Of a stretch of DNA of 64,000 nt, positions 44,798 to 53,233 are shown piece by piece. This DNA comes from Microbacterium sp. 70-16 (GTDB taxonomy: Bacteria; Actinomycetota; Actinomycetes; Actinomycetales; Microbacteriaceae). A model generated the notes under the pieces. That model had not been told where the DNA came from. It worked only from the letters and a program-made list of their open reading frames with translations, and searched no databases. Position 1 is the stretch's first letter. Each line of letters begins with the position of its first letter. Made by a program: the position numbers and the translations under genes. The DNA is taken from the NCBI RefSeq assembly GCF_001898315.1, contig NZ_MKTQ01000029.1, positions 124,001-188,000 on the forward strand, written 5' to 3'.

Positions 44798-46126
44798 TCA
44801 GTTCTCGTAGCCTGCCTGGATGTCGCTGAGGACCGTGGCCTGGTCCTTGCCATCGATCCAGTCGACCATGCCCTTCCAGAACGAACCCGAGCCCACCGTT
44901 GCCGGCATGAGGTCGGATGCGTCGAAACGGACCGTGGTCGAGTCGTTCTGCAGGAGCTCCATCGCGTCGGTCAGGAACGCACTGGATGCCAGCGAGGCGT
45001 CGGCGTTCTTGTTGGCCGAGATGACACCGCCGAGCTTGACGCGAGCGTTGGCGAAGTCTGCCGTGGCCATGAACTCCTGCACCTTCGCGGTCGCGTCGTT
45101 GTCGTTGAACGCGGCGACGAACTCGCCACCGGCCTCGACCTGCGACTCACCCGCGGTGAGGCCCGGGAGGACGAAGGCGTAGACGTCACCGTCGGGAGCG
45201 ACCTCGGGGGTTGCCCCATCGGCGGTCTGCACGTCGAGGAAGTTCGACGACAGGAACGACGCCTGGTGCGTCAGCGCGCAGGTGCCGTTGGCGACCTGGG
45301 CGGCGACGTCCGCGAACGCCGTCGAGTTGATGCTCGCGACGTCGCCGAAGCCGGCGTTGACGTAGTCGGGGTTGAGCAGGATGTCGCCCACCGCGGTGAA
45401 CGCGTCGGCGATCGGCTGGTCGGTGAACTTCACGTCGCCCGCGACCCAGTTGTCGTAGACCTCGGTGCCGGACTGGCGAAGGACGAGGTCCTCGATCCAG
45501 TCGGTACCGGGCCAGCCCGATGCCGTGCCGGACTCGAAGCCGGCGCACCAGGGAGCACTGCCGGTCTTCTCCTGGATCGTCTGGGTGAGGGTGAGCAGTT
45601 CATCCCACGTCGTCGGGACCTCGACGCCCCACTCGGCGAACTTCGCCGGGGAGTACCAGACGTAGCCCTTGACGTTGGCGAGCATCGGCGCGGCGTAGAA
45701 CGTGCCGTCGACCGTGCCGTAGGTCTTCCAGTCGGCCGACCAGTTGGCATCGACCTGCGTCTCGACACCGGACGGGGCCGCCACGACGTCTCCGGTGCCG
45801 ATGAGGGTCTGCAGCAGACCGGGCTGCGGGACGATGGCGATGTCGGGAGCGTCGCCGCCGGTCACCTTCGTGACGATGTTGCCCTCGAAGCCCTTGTCGC
45901 CGGTGTACTCGACCTTGATGCCCGTGTCGGCCGTGAAGCTGTCGAACGACTGCTGCAGCAGATCGGCCTCAGAGCCCGTGATACCACCCGAGATGCGTAC
46001 CGTCTGGCCGGCGGCATCGGTGGAGTCGGTGCCGTCTGTGGAGCCCTCGGCACATCCGGCCAGCGCGAAGCTGGCCACGCTGATGACGGCGATCGGGGCG
46101 ATCAGTCGTCGTTGAGTCTTTCGCAC
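44798..46126 (-). CDS. Alpha-glucoside-type ABC substrate-binding lipoprotein
   Basis: A 442-residue solute-binding lipoprotein; lipobox LAGC with the acylated Cys at residue 25. The mature sequence (LLQQSFDSFTADTGIKVEY, GGDAPDIAIVPQPGLL) resembles AglE-type alpha-glucoside binding proteins. GTG start 7 nt after GAGGAGG; longer upstream frames are unsupported. First gene of the importer, divergent from lacI-type regulator with operators between them. Confidence 0.88.
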   Translation of the reverse strand: MRKTQRRLIAPIAVISVASFALAGCAEGSTDGTDSTDAAGQTVRISGGITGSEADLLQQSFDSFTADTGIKVEYTGDKGFEGNIVTKVTGGDAPDIAIVPQPGLLQTLIGTGDVVAAPSGVETQVDANWSADWKTYGTVDGTFYAAPMLANVKGYVWYSPAKFAEWGVEVPTTWDELLTLTQTIQEKTGSAPWCAGFESGTASGWPGTDWIEDLVLRQSGTEVYDNWVAGDVKFTDQPIADAFTAVGDILLNPDYVNAGFGDVASINSTAFADVAAQVANGTCALTHQASFLSSNFLDVQTADGATPEVAPDGDVYAFVLPGLTAGESQVEAGGEFVAAFNDNDATAKVQEFMATADFANARVKLGGVISANKNADASLASSAFLTDAMELLQNDSTTVRFDASDLMPATVGSGSFWKGMVDWIDGKDQATVLSDIQAGYEN

Positions 46127-46182
46127 GTGATTCCTCCTCGTTGAGTGCGTAACTGGTCCCCCGTGCAAGGGTGCATTCGTGA

Positions 46183-46211
46183 GGAACCGATTCCAGATAA
46201 CCGTATTGGTT
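46183..46211. promoter_or_regulatory. LacI-type operators before the sugar-binding protein gene
   Basis: GGAACCGATTCC (46183-46194) is a near-palindrome of the GAACC-CG-type half sites used by LacI-family proteins; AACCGTATTGGTT (46199-46211) is a second, spaced palindrome right beside it. They lie 57-85 bp upstream of the binding-protein start. Confidence 0.6.
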
Positions 46212-46291
46212 TCCCGACGAAGGCACAAGATCACCAGGATCACGAGCGAATAACGGGATCCGACAGTACGTGGGAGCGCACTCACACTTCC

Positions 46292-46330
46292 GGAAGCGGT
46301 TCCACATTTTCCTGAGTATTTCGCTATCCT
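46292..46330 (+). promoter_or_regulatory. LacI gene promoter with overlapping operator
   Basis: GGAAGCGGTTCC (46292-46303) matches the operator in front of the divergent operon. TATCCT at 46325-46330 is a good -10 for the regulator gene, and the operator falls at the -35 position, which suggests autorepression. AGGAGG then precedes the ATG at 46357. Confidence 0.6.
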
Positions 46331-46356
46331 GTTGTCCGACTCAAGGAGGAGCCCTG

Positions 46357-47373
46357 ATGGCAGGCATCGCGGACGTGGCGGCGCTCGCCGGCGTATCCAA
46401 AGCCACGGCGAGCCGCGCGCTCTCCGGCGCCGGATACGTGTCGCAGGCGACGCGGGCACGTGTGCAGGATGCGGCGACGCGCCTCGGCTACGTGCCGTCG
46501 ACGAGCGCCGTGAGCCTCGCGACGGGACGCACGCAGAACATCGGCGTCGTCATGCCCTACCTCAACCGGTGGTTCTTCGCCGAGGTGCTCGAGGGCATCC
46601 AGCAGGCGCTGCTCGAGCGGGGTCTCGACCTGACGCTGTACGACGCGAAGCCGGGCTCGCCCGGGCGCGCCCGCATCTTCGACGACTTCCTGGCGCGCAA
46701 GAGATTCGACGGGCTCATCGCGGTCGGCCTCGAGCCCGTCGACCGCGAGATCGACCAGCTCACCCTGATCGGCCGCCCGATCGTCAGCGTCGTCGGGTCG
46801 GGCAAGCAGACTAGCGTCGTCGCCGTCGACGATGACCTGGCGGCACGGCGCGCGACCGAGCATCTGATCGAGCTGGGCCATCGGAACATCGCGTTCGTCG
46901 GCGGGTCACCCCGCAGCCACTGGGCCCACGTCGATCAGGAGCGGCTCGCCGGCTACCGCCACGCAATGCGTCAGGCGGGATTGTCGCAGTTCGTTCAGCA
47001 CGCACACTCCGAGGTCACGATGCCGGGCGGCTACGCCGCCGCGGCGGACCTCCTGGGTGATGCCCGCAACCGCCCCACGGCGATCGTCGGCGTGTGCGAC
47101 GAGGTCGCCATCGGCGCGATGATCGCGGCGCGCCGCCTGGGCATCCTGGTGCCGTCCGCACTGAGCGTCGTCGGCATCGACGACCACGAGTTTGCCGAGA
47201 TGTTCGCTCTGACGACACTGCGGCAGGTGCCGCGCGAACAAGGTATGGCGGCGGTCGAGGTGCTGCTGGCCGAGATCGACGATCCGAACCGGCAGCGAAC
47301 GCACCTGCGGATGCCGGCGCGGCTCATCATGCGCACCTCCACGGCACCCCTGTCCGCGCCCGCCGGCGGGTAG
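46357..47373 (+). CDS. LacI family transcriptional regulator
   Basis: A 338-residue repressor: HTH at 1-50 (GIADVAALAGVSKATASRAL with the YVP hinge), then a sugar-binding periplasmic-fold domain (NIGVVMPYLNRWFFAEV, PTAIVGVCDEVAIGAM, VPSALSVVGIDDHEF). It is divergent from the sugar importer and should repress it until the sugar or a derivative binds. Confidence 0.93.
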   Translation: MAGIADVAALAGVSKATASRALSGAGYVSQATRARVQDAATRLGYVPSTSAVSLATGRTQNIGVVMPYLNRWFFAEVLEGIQQALLERGLDLTLYDAKPGSPGRARIFDDFLARKRFDGLIAVGLEPVDREIDQLTLIGRPIVSVVGSGKQTSVVAVDDDLAARRATEHLIELGHRNIAFVGGSPRSHWAHVDQERLAGYRHAMRQAGLSQFVQHAHSEVTMPGGYAAAADLLGDARNRPTAIVGVCDEVAIGAMIAARRLGILVPSALSVVGIDDHEFAEMFALTTLRQVPREQGMAAVEVLLAEIDDPNRQRTHLRMPARLIMRTSTAPLSAPAGG

Positions 47374-47390
47374 CGGCCTCCGGATACGAC

Positions 47391-47421
47391 GAAGGCCCCC
47401 GGGACGAACCCGGGGGCCTCC
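47391..47421. terminator. Hairpin terminator between lacI-type gene and rplL
   Basis: AGGCCCCCGGG (47393-47403) and its inverse (47409-47419) with an ACGAA loop. Convergent genes share it. Confidence 0.8.
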
Positions 47422-47438
47422 GAACGAGGTAGCTCAAA

Positions 47439-47828
47439 TTACTTGAGCGTCACCGAAGCGCCGGCCTCCTCGAGGGCAGCCTTGGCCTTCTCGGCGGTCT
47501 CCTTGTTGGCGCCCTCCAGGACAGCCTTGGGAGCACCGTCGACGACGGCCTTGGCCTCGCCGAGGCCGAGCGAGGTGAGCTCGCGCACGACCTTGATGAC
47601 CTGGATCTTCTTGTCGCCGGCGGCCTCGAGGATGACGTCGAACGCGTCCTTCTCCTCGGCCTCTTCGGCGGGGGCGCCACCTGCGGGGGCGCCGGCAGCG
47701 GCGACCGCGACGGGGGCGGCAGCGGTGACGTCGAAGGTCTCCTCGAACGCCTTCACGAACTCGGACAGCTCGATGAGCGTGAGCTCCTTGAACGCGTCGA
47801 GCAGCTCCTCAGTGCTGAGCTTTGCCAT
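47439..47828 (-). CDS. rplL: 50S ribosomal protein L7/L12
   Basis: A 129-residue acidic stalk protein: N-terminal dimerisation part, Ala/Gly/Pro hinge ([15 protein letters not shown]) and C-terminal factor-binding domain ([20 protein letters not shown]). It binds L10 and recruits translation GTPases. GGAGA precedes the ATG; cotranscribed with rplJ 42 bp upstream. Confidence 0.98.
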   Translation of the reverse strand: MAKLSTEELLDAFKELTLIELSEFVKAFEETFDVTAAAPVAVAAAGAPAGGAPAEEAEEKDAFDVILEAAGDKKIQVIKVVRELTSLGLGEAKAVVDGAPKAVLEGANKETAEKAKAALEEAGASVTLK

Positions 47829-47870
47829 GATTTTCTCCTTGATTGGGGTTTGCTACGCCGGGACCTGAGA

Positions 47871-48386
47871 TCAGGCCGCGGACTCCTGCTTCTCACGCAG
47901 CGCGTCGACCGTGCGGACGGCCTTCGACGGAAGCGCATTGAAGACGTATGCCGCCTTGGTCAGCGAGGCCTTCATCGCACCGGCGAGCTTCGCCAGCAGG
48001 ACTTCACGGCTCTCGAGATCGGCGAGCTTGTTCACCTCGTCGGCGGTCAGCGCGGCGCCATCGAAGTAGCCGCCCTTGATCACCAGCAGAGGGTGTGCCT
48101 TGGCGAAGGCACGCAGACCCTTCGCGACGGCGACCGGGTCACCGTGCACGAAAGCGATGGCCGACGGACCCTTGAGCTCGTCGTCCAGTCCCACGACCCC
48201 GGCGTTACCCGCCGCGATCTTGGTCAGCGTGTTCTTCACCACGGCGTACTCCGCGTCCTGACGGATGCTGCTGCGGAGCTCCTTGAGCTCTGCAACCGTC
48301 AAACCGCGGTACTCGGTCAGCAGGACGGCGCTCGAGTTCTCGAAGTTCTTCGTGAGCTCGGCGACCGATGCTTCCTTCTGCGCCAT
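47871..48386 (-). CDS. rplJ: 50S ribosomal protein L10
   Basis: A 171-residue stalk base protein ([42 protein letters not shown]). AAGGAG stands before the chosen ATG; the frame runs further upstream through the leader. Expected to be autoregulated through the leader RNA. Confidence 0.97.
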   Translation of the reverse strand: MAQKEASVAELTKNFENSSAVLLTEYRGLTVAELKELRSSIRQDAEYAVVKNTLTKIAAGNAGVVGLDDELKGPSAIAFVHGDPVAVAKGLRAFAKAHPLLVIKGGYFDGAALTADEVNKLADLESREVLLAKLAGAMKASLTKAAYVFNALPSKAVRTVDALREKQESAA

Positions 48387-48560
48387 GGCCACTCCTTGTG
48401 TGTACGAGATGCGCCGCAGTGGCGGTGCATCGGCCTCGACCGGGCGTGTCCTCCCCTGCAACGCGAAAAAGCTCCGGCGCAAGCGCACGGAGCTTCGTTC
48501 CGGTTTCCCGGGAGACTGTCTGTGACACCTGCGCGGGCCCCTGCAGTGCAAGGCTTCGTC
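48387..48560 (-). ncRNA. rplJ (L10) leader RNA
   Basis: The non-coding stretch in front of rplJ matches the usual site of the L10 leader, to which L10-L7/L12 binds to limit its own synthesis. Within it, 48466-48495 forms AAGCTCCG/CGGAGCTT with an inner GCGC/GCGC stem and five T residues after it on the minus strand, an intrinsic terminator that fits attenuation. Confidence 0.7.
48466..48495 (-). terminator. Attenuator hairpin in the rplJ leader
   Basis: Stem AAGCTCCG...CGGAGCTT with extra inner GCGC pairing, followed on the minus strand by TTTTT. It is one of the few hairpins in this window with a T-tract, and lies about 80 nt before rplJ. Confidence 0.75.
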
Positions 48561-48667
48561 GGCATCCGCTCACGCGCACACCGAGACCAGCGGTCTTTGG
48601 CTTCGTCCACTGTACGCGACCCCACCCCCGCCCACCAAATCGCGGCGCCCCTCGCGCCGGTTCCGCC

Positions 48668-48744
48668 GAGCGCGCCGGTTCGTGGCGAGTGCGCCAGCTA
48701 TTGCCCGTGCAGAAGGGGGCGTCTCGGCAACAACAGGCACGCTC
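48668..48744. repeat. Palindromic repeat element, family 1 copy B (degenerate)
   Basis: GAGCGCGCC at 48668-48676, GAGTGCGCC at 48687-48695, then GGGCGTCTC at 48717-48725 and GGCACGCTC at 48736-48744. Spacings are 19 nt and the centre is shared, as in copies A and C. The right half lies within the 3' end of the AbiEi-like gene, whose last codons it supplies. Confidence 0.7.
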
Positions 48745-49723
48745 GCTTGTCGGGCAGTGCCACTCCGAAGCTCGCGAGGCGCGCCGCGAGGGCAGCAGGG
48801 GTCGCGGCGTGCGGGGTGCCGCCGCGCAGCACCCGACGCCGTGTCGTGCCGCGCACCCAGTCCTCGCGCTGCTTCTCGGCGAGCAGCACCTGCTCGAGGG
48901 TTCGCCCCGACCGCATCGCCTCGTCGGTGTACTTCGTTTCGCCGTCACATTCGTAGAAGGCATCCGCCTCATCAAGCGCGATGTCGAGCCAGAAGTTCCC
49001 ACCCGTCGGCGACGGCACGGGCACCTGCAACCGCGGCTGAGCGAACCCCAACCTGCGCAGCTGCAGCTTCGTCGTGATCTCCAGCGGCTGCTGCGATCGC
49101 CCGTCGGCGATCTCGAGCAGCATTCCGGCGTGACGGATGCCGCGCGCTCCGGCCGCCCGATGTACGCGATCGGCGATCCCGTCGAGCCACTCGGCGGCGG
49201 CCGCCTCGTCGTAGTGACGCGGATCCCCGCCGACGCGACCCAACGCGGTGTCGAGGCAGACGAGCCCGACCTCGGCGCTCGCCAGCCGCGCGAGGTCGTA
49301 CACCGTGCGCGACAGCGAGGTGCACAGGATGCCTCCGATGTCGACGATGTCGCCGTCGGCAAGCTCCGCCCGATGGCGCACGAGATCTTCGGCGCTGCGC
49401 CGATTCGCATCCGGATGGACGGTATGCACGCGAGCGACCGCGACGCGGTACAGCGCGAGCCCATGGACCGCGGCTGCCGAACACAACGCGAACACCGGAC
49501 GCCGCTGCGCGCTATCGGCTGCCGCGACGACATGGACGAGGTGTTGCGACTCGGGCCACAGGCTCTCCCAGTCCTCGCCGGAGACGTACCAGCCGCGGCG
49601 AACGCGCCGCCAGCTGCCGGCAGCCACGGCGCGATCGAGCTCGGTGCGCCGGATGCCCGCCGCGATGAGGTCGTCGCGCGAGCGGAGCATTGCACGAGCT
49701 GTGGGGATGTCGACATTCCGCAT
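48698..49723 (-). CDS. AbiEi-like/DUF559-type protein
   Basis: A 341-residue protein. The N-terminus (MLRSRDDLIAAGIRRTELD, SWRRVRRGWYV) is the winged helix found in type IV AbiEi antitoxins; the C-terminal part (DIALDEADAFYECDGETKY and a downstream AEKQRED) resembles the DUF559/Vsr-like nuclease fold. Such proteins are common and often unpaired in Microbacteriaceae. No AbiEii toxin gene is adjacent. The longer upstream frame is not supported. Function uncertain. Confidence 0.78.
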   Translation of the reverse strand: MRNVDIPTARAMLRSRDDLIAAGIRRTELDRAVAAGSWRRVRRGWYVSGEDWESLWPESQHLVHVVAAADSAQRRPVFALCSAAAVHGLALYRVAVARVHTVHPDANRRSAEDLVRHRAELADGDIVDIGGILCTSLSRTVYDLARLASAEVGLVCLDTALGRVGGDPRHYDEAAAAEWLDGIADRVHRAAGARGIRHAGMLLEIADGRSQQPLEITTKLQLRRLGFAQPRLQVPVPSPTGGNFWLDIALDEADAFYECDGETKYTDEAMRSGRTLEQVLLAEKQREDWVRGTTRRRVLRGGTPHAATPAALAARLASFGVALPDKRACLLLPRRPLLHGQ

Positions 49724-49825
49724 CGCCCCATGGTGCGCGTGCGCGGGCCCGCCCGGGCCGCCGAACGCCCGATCGGTGGACAACTTCGCCGACCTGGCGA
49801 TTGGGGAGGAGGCGATGCCCACATC

Positions 49826-49902
49826 GAGTGCGCCGGTTGTGGCCGAGTGCGCCGACTGTCGCGCGGCCGCAAGCGGCGCAGTCAGCACGAACCGGCGCAC
49901 TC
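49826..49902. repeat. Palindromic repeat element, family 1 copy C
   Basis: GAGTGCGCC at 49826-49834 and 49845-49853; GGCGCAGTC at 49875-49883 and GGCGCACTC at 49894-49902; 19-nt spacing on both sides and exact symmetry. It lies between the divergent AbiEi-like and YqaJ genes, about 1.1 kb from copy B. Confidence 0.85.
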
Positions 49903-49994
49903 GGCGCGGCGGGCGAGGCGGGCCGGACGGGGGGGATGCCGGGACGGGGTGTCGCGGAGCGCGGAGGTCGGCGGCGCGGGTTAGCCTCGAAGGC

Positions 49995-50678
49995 ATGACT
50001 CCGGAGGCGATCGCGCGCGTTGCGCCCGAGCTGGCCTCGCGGATCGTCGCCGATTCGCGCGACCGCGTCGGCTGGATGCGCGCGCGATCGCGCGGCATCA
50101 CGGCGACCGACGTCGCGCAGCTGACGAGCCACACCTCGATCGCGCGAGCGGCGGATGCCAAGCTCGGCGGCGGCTCAGGCTTCTCGGGCAACGCGTACAC
50201 CGACCACGGCCGGCGCCGCGAACCCGAGATCGCCGCATGGGTCGCCGCGACCCACGGCATCCAGCCCTCTTCCGCCCTGTTCCACGCGGTCGTCGAGAAG
50301 CGCCACCTCGCGACTCCCGACGGGATCCTGGTCGACGACGCCGGACGCGTCACGCTCGCCGAGATCAAGACGACGAACAAGACGTGGCGCTCGATCCCCC
50401 GCACCTACCTGCGTCAGGTGTGGTGGCAGCAGCACGTCCTCGGCGCCGAGCGCACGCTCGTCGTCTGGGAGGAGCACAACGACTTCGTCCCCGTCGGCGA
50501 CGAGCCACGGTGCGCGTGGGTCGAGCGCGATGAGCGCGAGATCGGCCAGCTCGTGCGCCTGGCGACCGAGCTCATCGACGAGCTCTACCGCCGCACGATG
50601 GCGCGCCGCGCACCGCAGCCGGATGCCGCGAACCGCCCGGTCCGCGAGCAGTTCCGCGCCCTCGCCCTCAGCGACTGA
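49995..50678 (+). CDS. YqaJ-type viral recombinase family exonuclease
   Basis: A 227-residue nuclease of the lambda-exonuclease/YqaJ fold. The PD-(D/E)xK core is visible: RRREPE (Glu 76/78), ATPDG (Asp 109) and LAEIKTT (Glu 123, Lys 125), with a C-terminal VWWQQHVLGAERTLVVWEE. TAGCCT lies 7 nt before the ATG (leaderless). There are no phage neighbours, so it is probably a resident gene; its partner annealing protein is not here. Confidence 0.85.
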   Translation: MTPEAIARVAPELASRIVADSRDRVGWMRARSRGITATDVAQLTSHTSIARAADAKLGGGSGFSGNAYTDHGRRREPEIAAWVAATHGIQPSSALFHAVVEKRHLATPDGILVDDAGRVTLAEIKTTNKTWRSIPRTYLRQVWWQQHVLGAERTLVVWEEHNDFVPVGDEPRCAWVERDEREIGQLVRLATELIDELYRRTMARRAPQPDAANRPVREQFRALALSD

Positions 50679-50717
50679 GCGCCCGCGACCCCGCCGCCGC
50701 ACCCGTCATCCCCGATA

Positions 50718-50778
50718 GTTGACACGGATCAACGATCGACGTATGGTTGACCGGTCTCAACGGTTGACGTCGATCAAC
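50718..50778 (+). promoter_or_regulatory. Exporter promoter with three MarR-type operators
   Basis: TTGACA (50719-50724), 17 bp, TATGGT (50742-50747) is a near-consensus promoter. Three copies of GTTGA-N6-TCAAC lie at 50718-50733, 50746-50761 and 50763-50778: the first covers the -35, the second the -10, the third the early transcript. The MarR gene behind the exporter is the likely repressor. Confidence 0.75.
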
Positions 50779-50836
50779 CATTGCCTCTCGGCATCGCCGC
50801 CTTCTTCCCGCAGAACCCCTTCACAAAGGAACCCCT

Positions 50837-52573
50837 ATGTCCACTACGTCTTCCGACACGGTCGAGAAGCCGTCGATGAGCCCGCGCCGGGTGCTCGAGG
50901 CCCTCTCCGGCCTGCTCCTCGGCATGTTCGTGTCGATGCTGGCCTCGACCGTCGTCTCGACGTCGCTGCCGGTCATCATCCACGACCTCGACGGCAACCA
51001 GACCGCCTTCACGTGGGTCGTCACCGCGACCCTGCTCACGACCGCGATCTCGACGCCCATCTGGGGCAAGCTCGCCGACCTCACCAACCGCAAGGTGCTG
51101 TTCCAGCTCGCGATCGTGATCTTCGTGCTCGCGACCGCCGCGGCCGGTTTCTCGACCAACCCCGAGATGCTCATCGCGTTCCGCGCGGTGCAGGGCATCG
51201 GTGCGGGTGGCCTCGCGGCGCTCAGCCAGGTGCTGATGGCCGACATCATCAGCCCGCGTGAGCGTGGCCGCTACATGGGTCTGTTCGGCGCCGTCATGGC
51301 CGTCGCGACGATCGGTGGACCGCTGCTGGGTGGTGTCATCACCGACGCGTGGGGCTGGCGCTGGAACTTCTTCGTCGCGCTCCCCTTCGCCGTCCTCGCG
51401 CTGATCCTCGTCCAGGCGACGCTGCACGTGCCGGCCCGCCCCAAGAAGAAGACCTCGATCGACTACGTCGGCATCGTGCTGCTGTCGGCCGCCGTCTCGC
51501 TGCTGCTCATCTGGGTCACCAACGCGGGCACCGCCACGGCCGGCGACTGGTCGGATCTCGCCAACAACGACTGGTGGAGCCTGAACACGGTGCTCATGCT
51601 CGGTGGTGCGATCCTCGCGGCCGTCCTGTTCGTCATCGTCGAGCTGCGCTCGCGTGAGCCGCTCATCCCGCTGACGCTGTTCCGCAACCGCACCTTCACG
51701 CTCTCGGTGATCGCCTCGATCGCGACCGGTATCGCGATGTTCGGCGCCTCGGTGTTCCTCAGCCAGTACATGCAGCTCGCTCGTGGCGCGACCCCCACTG
51801 AGGCCGGCCTCATGACGATCCCGATGATCGGCGGTCTGCTGCTCAGCTCGATCGGCGTCGGCGCGCTCGTGACGAAGTACGGGCGCTGGAAGCCGTACCT
51901 CATCGTCGGCTCGATCCTGCTGGTCGCCGGCTCGTACCTGCTGTCGACGATCCAGTACGACACCGACTTCTTCCTCGTGTCGGTCTACATGTTCCTGCTC
52001 GGCGCCGGTGTCGGCATGACCATGCAGAACCTCGTGCTGGTCGTGCAGAACACGACCCGCCCCGAAGAGATCGGCGTCGCCAGCTCGGGAGTCACGTTCT
52101 TCCGCAGCCTCGGCGGCACGATCGGCGTCTCGGTCATGGGCGCGGCCCTCTCGGCCAAGGTCATCGACCTCGTCGCCGAGCGCACCGACGACATCACCGC
52201 GGCGATCATGAGCCTCGGCGACAAGGCGCAGTACTGGGGCGAGCAGCTGCAGTCGGGTTCGCTCCCGAAGGTCTCCGAGATGCCCGAACCCCTGCGCGTC
52301 GTGTTCGAGGACATCTACGGCAGCGGCATCTCGCACTCGTTCCTGATCGCCGTCCCGTTCGCGGTCATCTCGCTGCTGGCGATCGTGTTCCTGCCGAACA
52401 AGCCGCTCACGACGATGACCACGACCGAGCGTCTGCAGGCGAGCGAGGCCGACTTCGCGACCGTGTCGGTGCCCGAGGGCATGTCGTCGCTGACCGCGAC
52501 CGGTTCGGTGCGTGTCGTGACGGATGCCACGCCGAGCGCCGCCGGCCGCGGCGGCGACACGTCGGCCCGCTAG
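50837..52573 (+). CDS. DHA2 family multidrug efflux MFS transporter
   Basis: A 578-residue exporter with about 14 membrane segments. Motifs: ASTVVSTSLPVIIHDL, GKLADLTNRK (motif A), MAVATIGGPLLGG (motif C). Such proteins (EmrB/QacA type) expel lipophilic drugs by proton antiport. AAAGGAA precedes the ATG. Controlled by the operators in front of it and followed by a marR gene. Confidence 0.92.
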   Translation: MSTTSSDTVEKPSMSPRRVLEALSGLLLGMFVSMLASTVVSTSLPVIIHDLDGNQTAFTWVVTATLLTTAISTPIWGKLADLTNRKVLFQLAIVIFVLATAAAGFSTNPEMLIAFRAVQGIGAGGLAALSQVLMADIISPRERGRYMGLFGAVMAVATIGGPLLGGVITDAWGWRWNFFVALPFAVLALILVQATLHVPARPKKKTSIDYVGIVLLSAAVSLLLIWVTNAGTATAGDWSDLANNDWWSLNTVLMLGGAILAAVLFVIVELRSREPLIPLTLFRNRTFTLSVIASIATGIAMFGASVFLSQYMQLARGATPTEAGLMTIPMIGGLLLSSIGVGALVTKYGRWKPYLIVGSILLVAGSYLLSTIQYDTDFFLVSVYMFLLGAGVGMTMQNLVLVVQNTTRPEEIGVASSGVTFFRSLGGTIGVSVMGAALSAKVIDLVAERTDDITAAIMSLGDKAQYWGEQLQSGSLPKVSEMPEPLRVVFEDIYGSGISHSFLIAVPFAVISLLAIVFLPNKPLTTMTTTERLQASEADFATVSVPEGMSSLTATGSVRVVTDATPSAAGRGGDTSAR

Positions 52574-52584
52574 GCTCGACCGTC

Positions 52585-53082
52585 ATGACCGGTGACGAAC
52601 TCCAGGCTCGCACCGACGCGGTGCGGGCCCTGGAGGCTGAGTTCGGCGAGCTGATCAACCACATGCGTCGCGTTCTCATGGAGAACGCGACGCGCGTGAG
52701 CCCGGGCATGCTGCCTGGCGCCTACAAAATCTTCACGACGATCGTGCGGCGCGAGCGGGTCTCGCAGTCCGCGCTCGCGGACCTCCTCGTGGTCGACAAG
52801 GGGCAGCTGAGCCGCTCCGTGCGCGACCTCGAAGAGCTCGGGCTGATCCAGCGCGAGCCCGACCCGGAGGACCGCCGCGCCAGCATCCTCTCGCCCACTC
52901 CCCTGGGCCTTGAGCGCCTCGAGGCGGCGCGTGCACCGCAGGAGAACACCCTCGTGCACACGCTCGCCGCGTGGCCGATCGACGACATCCGCAACCTCAC
53001 GCAGCTGTTGCACGCGCTGACGGCCGGCGTCACGCCGGCGCCCGCGGACAGCGTCACCGCCCCGCCGCGCTCCGGCTGCTGA
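52585..53082 (+). CDS. MarR family transcriptional regulator
   Basis: A 165-residue winged-helix regulator (VSQSALADLLVVDKGQLSRSVRDLEELGLI, then DPEDRRASI in the wing). It follows the exporter by 11 bp; TAGGCT 8 nt before the ATG may give it its own leaderless transcript. It should bind the GTTGA-N6-TCAAC sites upstream of the exporter. Confidence 0.92.
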   Translation: MTGDELQARTDAVRALEAEFGELINHMRRVLMENATRVSPGMLPGAYKIFTTIVRRERVSQSALADLLVVDKGQLSRSVRDLEELGLIQREPDPEDRRASILSPTPLGLERLEAARAPQENTLVHTLAAWPIDDIRNLTQLLHALTAGVTPAPADSVTAPPRSGC

Positions 53083-53233
53083 ACGCGCGTCGGATGCCGC
53101 CGCCCGCGGCTGACACGATGACCTTCTCGACGCGGTAGCACTCGCGTAACACGGCTGAGACAATCGCAGGGTTGACTGGGTCGCACCCAGGATCACTGTG
53201 GCAATGTCGACACGCAGGCGGAAGGAAGCGACC

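Noticed and set aside
49995..50678. Prophage remnant suggested by the YqaJ recombinase
   Set aside because: No integrase, capsid, terminase, att repeat or tRNA junction is seen around it.
50774..52336. A 520-codon minus-strand frame opposite the DHA2 exporter
   Set aside because: Composition is Arg/Asp/His-rich and domain-free; the opposite strand encodes a clear 14-span transporter with promoter and operators.
52722..53186. Minus-strand frame opposite the MarR gene
   Set aside because: It has no start context or domain and overlaps a complete MarR protein whose operators are visible upstream of the exporter.
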